NCBI RefSeq assembly: GCF_026914185.1
Contig: NC_070572.1
Coordinates: 2,666,001-2,730,000, forward strand
From: Puccinia triticina
Taxonomy: Eukaryota > Basidiomycota > Pucciniomycetes > Pucciniales > Pucciniaceae
Reading direction: 5' to 3'
Length of the DNA stretch: 64,000 nucleotides
Shown here: positions 55,528 through 64,000 of the stretch, in pieces
Numbering within the stretch: the first letter of the stretch is position 1
Layout: each line of letters starts with the position of its first letter
The notes under the pieces: model-generated
The model's input: the letters and a program-made list of their open reading frames with translations, nothing else
What the model was told of the DNA's origin: nothing
The model's database searches: none
Made by a program: the position numbers and the translations under genes

Positions 55528-58500
55528 TCATATGGCTTGAGTGTGATTTTTGTCGTAGTTGTGATTGTCCCCGAGTTCTTCGTCCTGTTCAGCTAAGAAA
55601 CCGTTATCATTGAGTTCATTGAGGTCGATCCCTTCGTTTAAACTTTCAATCACTTCGTCGACTTCATCTAAACCGATCCCACCACACCCTAAACTGATTA
55701 GCTTTCTGTAATTATTCAACCGACTAGTATTGGCGCTCATATTATTTGCTCCACCTTCTTCTTCGTTCTCTCCGCCAATATTTTCACTCGAAAGGTTGAT
55801 GAATTCTTTGAACAGTTTTTCTCTCTCTTCGCTCAACTTTCTTACACTTTCTCTCAACAGATCGCATTCATTCTCCACATCAGTCGAGTTGACTTTCATC
55901 AAGTTTAACAAGTCCGAGTTCTCGCGTTCATCGGCTTGCAGCTTCATCAACACGTCTTGCTTTGAAGGGTCCTCGAATGTTAGATCAGAACTATCCAATA
56001 CAGTTTTGTCTTCGATTGAAAGCTGCTGGAGATATTTCGACCGTTGCTGTGTGATTTGTTTGGCCCGCTCTTCTTCATCTCGCACGTACTTTTCCCAGCC
56101 GAACCTGTACCGTTTGCCAAGCTTGTCATTCAATTCCTTTTCTAGTTCTCCTAAAGCCAGTTTCTTTTCCCCAAAATCCGACAGCATTCTTTCATAATTC
56201 AAAATCTTCCTTTGTCCCTCTAAATACTCCTTTTCAATATTACTCAACAACCCGACTGCATGATCCAAATCTCGCTCTTTATCTTGTAGCTCGGTGTCAA
56301 ACGTAGCGGCCAGTAATTCTATCATCGAAGTCACTTCAGGCAACAATTGCTTGGTTGCCCTCTGTCCGGTTTCTGAATAGTGGTGCGGAGATGAATTCGG
56401 ACTGCGTCGTGGAATCAAATTGGCGTCTATAGGAACTGGATCGACTAAGTCGACAATATCACTGCGGTTACTCGTACCCCCAGGCGAGTTTTGATCTAGT
56501 TGTCGGACCGGGCCTGAAGAACAGGGCGTCGGAGAAAGCGCTCGAAACTTATCGTCTTCCAATATATAATCTTCTGCAGACTTGCCATCGCGATTTGCTG
56601 TTTTGGGATTAGCGCCGTGATCCAGCAAGATTTTGACCAGTTTCTTGCTACGACATCGGGCTGCAAGAGTAAGCGCTGTCTCTCCATCTTCGTCTTGGAA
56701 GTTGAGAATGTCGACCAGCTCTTTAGGGTAATCCGACAATCGAGTTAAAATTGTTTCGAGATAATAGCGTGCCGCGGGAACCTTTCCCTTAGTCAATGCA
56801 ATGTCGATAACATAGTGGAACACTGTGCGATCATTTCTATCGATGTTGATGACCGAGCCGCTAAAAGATTCGAATAACTCCGGAAACGTCCTCAGATCAT
56901 GGTTGTTAGTGAACATAACTGCGCGCATCAATGCAGTCTGTCCAGCATTATTGGCACGGAAGATGTCTGCCCCGCAGGCCAACAAAAGCTTGATGATTTT
57001 GATCCGGCCCATCGCGCAAGCCCAGTGCAACGCAGTATGCCCGTCATCATCAATCACCACATTCGGATCAAAGTCAGGTGGCGGGTCATTCAAGAAGCTC
57101 GGGATTTGACTTGATTCGGATACGAAGTAGTCGAGGATCATTCTTGCGTATTTCGCCGAGGCGGCGTTGGATGGGTTGCCATTGATATAGGGATCATCCC
57201 CTGCATCACTATAGGAAGTGTCTTCGACTAGACTGATATCGTATTTCCGCTTCTGCCCGCGGCTCGAGCCTTCCTCGTCAGGAACATCACGCGATTTGCC
57301 CTTGTTCCGAGTTGAGTGAGAAGATGCTGTGTTGACGGTGGGTGGGAGATCTTCGACTGGACTGGGTGTTCTGCTAGATAAGCTGAGCTCGCTCGGTGTC
57401 AGGCTCATCCTGCTTTCGGTGTCGGCGTTTCGCATGGAAGGTAGGGTGCTAACTTGGTGTTTTTCCGGTGCTGGGACGGGCAGGTCTTCAGGATGAGAAT
57501 TACTGATGTTGGCACGCACACGCGCCAAATTACTAGAGCGTGCGAGCTTGGACTGTGTGGCCCAATTCCCATTGGATTCGTGAGAAGAAGTGGCTGGGGG
57601 TGGGACAGACTCATTATCCGAAGCGAAATTTGACCAGCTGTTGTTTGTGTTGCGACCGCCGAGGCCACTAGTAGGAGGAAGAGAGGGAACAACAGCTCGA
57701 GCCGCACGAGCGGCGGCGGCGGCGGAAACTTTTGTAATCTTGACCCGTGTGGAGAGGGCGGTGATGTGTTTGGGGGCCAACGGGGGGGATTCATTCGAAG
57801 ATGGCTGGAAGTTGAATAGGGCAGCAAGAAGGTGATCAACCCCATATTGTTTGGCGAGATCAATGCCCCTATCCAGTGGAACCCAAGTGCCTTTAGGGGT
57901 AGGAAAGGGGGGATTGTTAAGAAGCAAAGCCATTTGGTCAATAAACTTGAAATCGGCATATCTCAATGAGGCAGGCTTCGCTGACTCTACTAGAATCCCC
58001 ACTTTGCTCTCTTGAAAGGAAAATGAAGGAATAATGAGAAAAGATGCTCACCTTGATATTTCCCATAGCCACCCTGAATCTTTTCGTGCGTGCCTTTCTG
58101 TATTTCACGCTCCAAAACTCGTGTCCTTTGAGGCTTGTCGAACCCAGCGACTTTGAGAATTTGAGTGGCGTTCTGTCAAGTAGCAAAAAGGATTGACCAG
58201 GGTGGTAAAAAAAGGGCTGAGTATTTCTAACGGAACCGGGATCGTTTGACGCGCAAGAGAGGAATGCTGACTAGCCATGAGTCACTGCGCCTTCTCATTA
58301 CTGCTATACCCTCACAAGGCATCTCCAAAACCGGGACTCCTGGTGACCTCACATGGATTCATTTAATTGTCACGCCGCGCCAAAAGTAATCAGAACGCGG
58401 ATGGTGGTGATGAAGGTATATAGAGGAAAGACGTCAGTTGAATTATTTCTAAGAAAACATCAATGAAAACGGCTTATGATGCCTTTTATTGTGTGTTTGA

Positions 58501-58699
58501 CTACATACCGCCAGCGTGGGGGAATCGTAATTAATCACAAGGGCATAAAACGAATAAACTAACCTGAATAAGTAGCCTACGAGTTGAGGACGATTAAGGG
58601 GAGAGGTGGAAGAGGAAGAGGACGAAATCACTGTCAACTTCCGCGCCGAAAACAGCTGGAATCAATGGAAAGTACCTTGTAGATTGTTGTAGCGTCCAT
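55528..58699 (-). CDS. MBP1: APSES-family cell-cycle transcription factor (Mbp1/Res-like), 862 aa
   Basis: Exons 58699-58676, 58576-58564 (13 nt), 58339-58272, 58172-58052, 57890-55528. The lengths sum to 2589 nt and all introns are GT-AG. The N-terminal KilA-N/APSES DNA-binding domain (about 1-105) reads [58 protein letters not shown] and [19 protein letters not shown] Ser/Pro-rich linker holds a KRKYD basic patch. Ankyrin repeats lie at about 358-390 ([20 protein letters not shown]) and 475-512 ([20 protein letters not shown]). A long coiled coil covers about 590-750, followed by an acidic C-terminus. The order matches Mbp1/Swi4/Res proteins that, with a Swi6-type partner, drive G1/S genes in the nucleus. 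The single base at one intron edge (58051/58052) was set by reading phase. ATG at 58697-58699 is well placed. Confidence 0.92.
58564..58576 (-). other. 13-nt microexon of the Mbp1-like gene
   Basis: GCTACTTATTCAG between acceptor CTCGTAG and donor GTTAGT. It encodes A-T-Y-S plus one base, exactly the residues expected between IYK and GVPV in APSES proteins. Confidence 0.85.
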
Positions 58700-60016
58700 T
58701 CTCACAGGGACAGTTGGAAGGCTTCTGGATGTAAACTGATACTTCTTTTCCTTCCTGATCCACACGAGACGGATTAATTGATTGAAGAGTGGCTTTGTCT
58801 GAACTGATGGCAAGGGTGGGTGGGTGAAGGCAGGGAGGGATTCGAAAGAGAGGAGGGGTAGGGAGGTGGAGACTGCACGACTCGCGACTCGACGGGCAGA
58901 GGGGCTGTATCCATCCCCATACCCCATACCAAAGGGGGGCACAGCATAGTGCATATTACGTAATCAAGTTGGCCTCGCCGAGCAGGCTGAAAAGGACAAC
59001 AGAGGAAACAACACACGGTGGCAAGCCAACACCACCGCTCAATCAGCATCTGCAACGACCCGCAGACTTGCTCATTCAGCTTGCCACACTTGATACCTCA
59101 GGGAAAAAGACGGGCTTGGTAGTCTCCAAATTCCAGTTAGCTCAGGTGGCTGTGTCCATCGGCACTACAATGAGATTGGCCACAGACATGTTGCTATAGT
59201 GCATAAAATAAACAAATGTGTAAATAAATAGATAACCCGACAAACCAAGTATCGTATAGGTGCCGCGTGGAAATGTTACCTGATCGCGTACTTGCAAGAC
59301 CACGACCGAGTCAATCCGAGCAGTCGTCAAGAGTTACAATGGCGCTGCTGGTCTCCCAATCGCTGCCTTATGAACCGGGGTTCATGATCATGAGCTCAGA
59401 GACCACATGAATCTAGTCGATAAAGCTTAAAAGGCCCCATCAACCGAGTCTCGTGTTTCTTTGACAGGCCTCGCCTGGAGAGCGCTCCCTGCAAGTGTCC
59501 TCTGATTAACACATGGCCATCCAAAGTTTGTGACTTCAGTCTTGCAATTCCATCTAAATATTTACCTGTCACGAGTGTCTGCTAATGAAACATCCGCCAT
59601 AAGGATGAAAGATTTGCGCAGCACAGGAACTCGCTGGAACTCGCAGAGGGCTGCTGAATGCTTTGTAAGACCAATCCACATGCCTACGGGCTGCAGATTA
59701 GCTTCACTGCACTCTTGAACGGAGGTCCCGAACGCGTCCCCCCGGCACGTTCTCCCGCTCCGTGGGAGAGGCTTATCAGTTACTAGAGGCCAAAGCGGCT
59801 GCGCCGCTGCAGGCTTCAGATTTACTGGTTTGGCCTTCTTTGTGGTAGTAGATCACACTTTCATAAATCCTCAGCCTTCAAATAACATCTTCAACCATTT
59901 AAGAAATTCAAAATTTGGGTTGACTCTTGCCTTTCCCAAAAAAGAATCCTTGGCAAATAAATATTGGCACACCCTCTAACACAAATGACATGCTCTGCTA
60001 AGGTCAGATTTCCCTG
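58700..60016. other. upstream region of the Mbp1-like gene; no gene recognised
   Basis: Includes TTACGTAATC (58957) and GC-rich stretches (59740-59810). Open frames of 60-110 codons look incidental. No SBF/MBF-type ACGCGT site was noted close to the start. Confidence 0.4.
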
Positions 60017-60340
60017 ATGGCAAGAACACCAATTAAATTACATGTATACTCATCAGCCCAAGCTTATATCTACAGAATACATGGATCTTTTGTAATAGGC
60101 CATTTAAATTTTGTTTTTTTCCACAATCAGATTGTTCTGATAGACACTGAACCTCCATCTCAACTTCTCATCAAGGGAACAATTTGTAACAAATGTACAC
60201 CAGGACAATTCTTCTTCATTCCCAGTGAAACAACCAGCAATACTTTGTCATTTCAATCCATTAAGTATCATGGATTGACAATTCTGCCCAGATTAATCAG
60301 GGCAGAATTGTCAATGATTGATGCACATCTCAGTTATTGA
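60017..60340 (+). CDS. small open frame of unknown nature, overlapping a hairpin
   Basis: ATG at 60017 opens 107 codons (MARTPIKLHVYSSAQAYIYR...). Two cysteines occur in a CNKCTPGQFF segment. The 3' end overlaps the perfect hairpin at 60274, which encodes LPRLIRAELSMI. No homologue is recognised. It may be chance or TE-derived. Confidence 0.25.
   Translation: MARTPIKLHVYSSAQAYIYRIHGSFVIGHLNFVFFHNQIVLIDTEPPSQLLIKGTICNKCTPGQFFFIPSETTSNTLSFQSIKYHGLTILPRLIRAELSMIDAHLSY
60274..60315. repeat. 42-bp near-perfect hairpin
   Basis: Arms ATTGACAATTCTGCCC (16 bp, perfect). The 10-nt centre contains the palindrome GATTAATC. Confidence 0.85.
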
Positions 60341-60601
60341 CTTCTTATCTTTGCCAATGTCTCATAAAGCCTTGGAGTTCTCAATCCTTCCAATTAAAAC
60401 CCAGATTGCAATTAAAACACCAAAGAAAAGCCTGAAGCAAATCTCCTTGTGGACCATAATTGTGGCTTCCCACCTGAAATTCAAGAATCATGGTCAAATC
60501 AACTTTGAACAATTGGAAAACAAGTTGTCCTGTCTGGCTTTGCTTTCAATGATACAACTAGAAGGTACAAATTCTATATTACTTTTTCCAAATGATGATC
60601 A

Positions 60602-60985
60602 TCAAGAAGTGCCGCTTGCGTTGCGGAGCGGGGCTTCTGCTCCCTGGGGCGAATTGGGATGAACAGAGGAGAGGGTGGGGATGGGGACAACAACAGGAAT
60701 GTTGGCAAAGTTCACAGGGAAAACAACGGGACTTAATTTGTGCAGGACTGCTTCAGCGTTGTTGTTGTGGAATGTGCTGTTGAGCCGGTTGGTGGCCACG
60801 GCATCTGCCGCACTCAATCCAAGCTCCTCCTCTAACGGCTTGCGGGTCCGGATGCTCGACAACTCCTCAAATGTTGGGCTCAGTGGCATTGGCGGGGTGG
60901 GCCCTGCAGCAGCGCGGGGGATGAGGAAATGTCCAGCACAGCGAGCTTGGAAGGGCTGCTGTCTCCGGGGTGGCGGTGTACACAA
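60602..60985 (-). CDS. hypothetical exon-like frame, GC-rich
   Basis: Minus-strand frame with PTPPMPLSPTFEELSSIRTR and FHNNNAEAVLHKLSPVVFPV, ending TSDASGT-like before 60602. Upstream minus-strand sequence (61250-61000) is Ala/Thr-repeat coded by GCN/ACN runs, with a MYMMLDQIVYTAT segment in another frame. It looks like part of a low-complexity nuclear protein gene, or a captured gene fragment, but no intron join or family could be established. Confidence 0.3.
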   Translation of the reverse strand: MCTPPPRRQQPFQARCAGHFLIPRAAAGPTPPMPLSPTFEELSSIRTRKPLEEELGLSAADAVATNRLNSTFHNNNAEAVLHKLSPVVFPVNFANIPVVVPIPTLSSVHPNSPQGAEAPLRNASGTS

Positions 60986-61252
60986 TCTGGTCCAACATCA
61001 TGTACATCCCACTGCTGTTGACGTTGCTGCTGCTCCGTGGTGCTGTAGCTCGCGCTGTTGCTGCTGATGCTGATTCTACCAATGCTGCTTCTGCTGCCGC
61101 CCCCTCTCCCGCTGTTGTTGTTGTTGTTGTTGCTGCTCCCGCTCGCGCTGCTGATTCCGTTGCTGCTGCTGCTGCTGCTGCTGATTATGATGATGAGAGA
61201 GATGGAGATTGACCGCGGGGCCAGTACGCTTCGGGTTGCTTACAGTTTGTAG

Positions 61253-61490
61253 GGCAGATGATGGTGCATATTAGGGGGGTTCATGATTGAATTTTACTAA
61301 ACTTTGGAGCCAAATTTAAGGCATTTATGAACAAAATTTTAAAATTTTAGGAAAATGCAGTACAGCAGCAGGTGATACTGAACAGTCAGTGCAATTTATC
61401 AATTTAAAACAAATGCTCTTAAACACCTTAAAATGTGTCCTAAAGTTTTGTAAATTTCAATTGTGAACCCCCCTTATATTGTACCTAAAT
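61253..61490. other. no gene seen
   Basis: AT-rich spacer up to the next MITE, with GGGGGGTTCATGATTGAATT and an inverted AATTTCAATTGTGAACCCCC (61276 and 61455). This suggests another small palindromic element around 61275-61475. Confidence 0.4.
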
Positions 61491-61492
61491 TA

Positions 61493-61704
61493 ACACTGCC
61501 AACATAATTGGGTGGGCTGAATTTATCCCAGTTAAACTGGGATGCATCCAACCAATTTAAACTTGGTTGATCTCAACTGATGAAATATAAATCCCAGGTC
61601 TTGTGTTCATATTTCATTGGTTGAGATCAACCCATTTTAAATTGGTTGAATGCATCCCAGTTAAACTGGGATAGCTTCAACCCAGCCAATTATGCTGGCA
61701 GTGT
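61493..61704. mobile_element. Stowaway-like palindromic MITE (copy 2), 212 bp
   Basis: Ends ACACTGCCAACATAATTGGG and inverted ...GGCTGGGTTGAAGC / CCAATTATGCTGGCAGTGT, flanked by TA. Contains two TCCCAGTTAAACTGGGA palindromes and a GGTTGATCTCAAC pair. Shows the empty site of the inner MITE present in copy 1 (19809). Confidence 0.8.
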
Positions 61705-62665
61705 ATAACTAATTACCTACCTTGTACCCAAGAGTAGTCAAGCACTTGTTGCATTTTTTCTGGCAATATGGAAGGACTTACAGGCTATTTGGAGCCTGCA
61801 GCCTGACATAATTGAGCATTTTGGTGGGCACTTTTTTCACAATGCCTTTCACTCCTTTGTCCAAAAATCTTTTCCCCTCTAATTTTCATTTCCATGACAG
61901 CACAGCCTATCCTTATCTCTGTACTATACTATTTGCCTGCCTCTTCAACCCATTTACTTGAGCTGCAATACTCTAAAATCATTATTTTAACATTTCAAGT
62001 TTTGGATTCTGAACTGTGCAAGTTGTGCAATACATATATGATGAAGCAGAATCAATGGTGGTCATTAAAAAGGAAGTTGAGTGCCACTCAAGGCCCCCAA
62101 AAGAATTCAAAAATATGACAAAAGATTCTCCAAAATCTTGCATCTTTTATTTCACCAAAACATTATCACCCAATGAGAAATGATGATGCTACAATGAGTT
62201 GAAAAATGCCATTTTCCCACTTATCTTGGACCACGGGATTGAATTATCACATAAGCCCCTCATTTGAAGGGTACCTGCCAGACAGTGTCCTGCCTCCTGT
62301 TACAGAGGGACTCAGTTTTAGAAATTGTATGTACATGCCTCACAACCCCTCTAACAGATCAATCCATTTTTTTTGAAGAACATCAGAATAACTGATGTAC
62401 TCTTTTCCCAACATAAGACTGGAAATCTTAACCAGCATCTTCGGATACATACCAAGTTTGAAACACAAAATCCAATCCTAAATTTGATGTCTGAAACCGC
62501 TGGTGCAATCGGTGTTAGTTCATTGCTTCTGGATGAAACACACTCCCTAATGTAACCCACTACACTGTTCAATCGGATTCATTTTGCAGAAACAACTTGA
62601 AAATAATAGGGCACAACTTCATCCCTGCTCAGACGAACGAACCGATATTCGCCAGCTCTCACGGC
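61705..62665. other. no gene seen
   Basis: AT-rich, no convincing frame. It precedes the promoter of the next gene. Confidence 0.4.
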
Positions 62666-62670
62666 CCTTG

Positions 62671-62680
62671 CTGTATATAA
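62671..62680 (+). promoter_or_regulatory. TATA-like box upstream of the secreted-protein gene
   Basis: CTGTATATAA ends six bases before the ATG. That is too close for a normal leader, so either the real start is downstream or the box is fortuitous. Confidence 0.25.
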
Positions 62681-62686
62681 TCCCAA

Positions 62687-64000
62687 ATGCTTCCAAGAAA
62701 ATCATGGATTGTGGCTTTATCTAGCTTGATATGGAACATCATTCCTATTACTTTCTCCATCCCTCCGCGGCCAGCCACTACTCAGACTCACCCCGAGATG
62801 TCAAATTTGAACATCCTAGCTGCAGGTGATCAAGCCGAAAACTGGAATCATTGGCATTTGGAAGAAGAGTTCCGTTTTAATCATGTTCCTTTCCAAACTT
62901 CTCAAAGTGGGCAGACAAGGCAAAGGAGTGGCGCGGTTGGTTCTCTCCGTGAGTTACACTTCGTATCTTCTTTCAAACTGTTAGTCAACTTGCTTCTGAG
63001 CACCAATCAAATAACGCGGTCGGGCACTGTGGTTTGCTCAGCGGCACCTGAACAGGTACTCCCAATTCATATTGAAACCACACAAGCGCCCCCGAATTTA
63101 TCTCAGCAAAAGAAGATGGAGCTGCGCCATCCGCTATCAGGCAAGTATTGAGACTTGCTCCTACACTGCAATCCACGCAAAGGTTCTGTTTGATCGTTTC
63201 ATTTCCCGCCATTTCTATTCTGCATAAAAAAATGGCTAATGGTATTGTTGATATTTACTAATTCCAACCCATTTGCTGCTCCTTTAAAATCTGGATTGAA
63301 AATTCAGATCATCCTCCAGGAGAGGGTATTATTCGTGATGTATTTCAATATGCAAAATTGCTTTTGGATGGGAATGAAGAAGAATTTGTTAAGAATCTAG
63401 GACTCCATAAATATGACCATCAATCCTCCATCCCTCAGCCGGTTGAGTCAAGGTCTCCGGTCCAGCTAGATGAAAACCACGACCCCACCGCCTCAACTCA
63501 GTTTCCACATGAATCAAACTCAGAGGATGCCGGACCCTTCGGGAATCATATTTTCTCAGACCGATTCAGCTCTCCTTCAATCCTTCCGACCTACTCATCG
63601 ATCCCATCCACACTAGCCCCTGGTGATCCAGATGCCCTAGTCAAGCCTGCTTTTCAGACTGAGACACCAAGTCCAACATTTAATGAGCATCCCACAATTG
63701 CTCCTAGCGCACCAACACCACATACTCCAAAAAAGGCGACTATGGAGAAGACTTTAAAGCCCACTGGGCGAAATTTCAAGCGGCCTGCCATGAAGCTGAA
63801 GGCTGCGAAAATATCGGAGGCTAGCGAAGAGCTGAAGGCTACCAATAAGTCGGAGGAAAATCTTGAAAAAATTCTAGGGCTGGAAGGTATTCAGGTCTAC
63901 AGATATTCAGATCGATTCTTCACCAATTGCCTTGTGAAATCATTCCCAACCCTGTATCAAACCAAAATAGTAGATGTACAAAAATACGACTTTCTTCCCC
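62687..64000 (+). CDS. probable secreted protein, 5' part (continues past the window)
   Basis: Exon 1 (62687-63140) starts MLPRKSWIVALSSLIWNIIP, with a hydrophobic stretch that resembles a signal peptide with cleavage near the S-I-P-P region. Exon 2 (63308 to the edge, 693 nt) stays open. The intron 63141-63307 uses the GC donor AG|GCAAGT and acceptor TTCAG. It is the only join that keeps the frame (phase 1), giving DHPPGEGIIRDVFQYAKLLL. The protein is Pro/Ser/Thr-rich, then lysine-rich (KRPAMKLKAAKIS), then a more structured block (ILGLEGIQVYRYSDRFFTNC). At least 382 residues; no known domain recognised. A secreted rust-type protein is plausible but unproven; the lysine-rich part could also suit a nuclear protein. 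Confidence 0.6.

Overview
The window looks like accessory, repeat-dominated DNA from a filamentous basidiomycete, most likely a rust fungus (Pucciniales, Puccinia-like). This is inferred from short introns with GTAAGT-type donors, an APSES/ankyrin cell-cycle factor and a glutamine-rich LIM-binding protein of fungal type, Tad-like LINE, Copia and DIRS-type retroelement remains, and many hAT-type elements with GGTACCC palindromes. No database search was possible, so the species is not established.

Only a few genes look intact. (1) A LIM-domain-binding (SEUSS/PtaB-like) co-regulator on the minus strand, 25261-20682, for which a five-exon model closes in frame (1422 residues). (2) An Mbp1/Res-type APSES transcription factor on the minus strand, 58699-55528, five exons including a 13-nt microexon (862 residues). 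(3) The 5' part of a probably secreted protein on the plus strand from 62687, leaving the window at the right edge and using a GC-AG intron. (4) A multi-exon membrane protein of unknown function on the minus strand, about 40591-38430, with a decayed copy at 37.7-36.9 kb and a lone related exon at 28.4-28.7 kb. A weaker hypothetical gene lies at 44.3-43.5 kb.

Left third (1-19 kb): the window opens inside the 3' half of a hAT element that appears to sit in the coding sequence of a Rac-like GTPase pseudogene. A nested transposon stack follows. A 13,003-bp element (3662-16664) has TAGAGATGGCCCC inverted ends and an 8-bp target duplication. It contains a solo LTR, a hairpin array and a decayed DIRS-like retroelement. 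That retroelement contains a 660-bp MITE and a second TAGAGAT element (7967-14838, its own 8-bp duplication), which contains another hairpin array split by a Copia element (8524-14314). A paralogous empty site lies just to the right, at about 18.43 kb.

Middle (19-47 kb): small MITEs around the LIM-binding gene; a 2.0-kb foldback element (25912-27909); a 1.1-kb array of GATGACC hairpins between two 213/214-bp MITEs; a LINE fragment; the membrane-protein family; a 1.05-kb palindrome carrying gene-like sequence; and a complete short non-autonomous LTR element (44989-46720).

Right (47-64 kb): one hAT-like element inside another (each with its own 8-bp duplication), a PIF/Harbinger-like element with TTA duplication enclosing a 1.2-kb foldback element, then the Mbp1-like gene and the secreted-protein gene. 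The main biological theme is repeated nesting of non-autonomous DNA elements with arrays of about 40-bp palindromes. Five separate places share a GATGACC/GGTCATC hairpin core.
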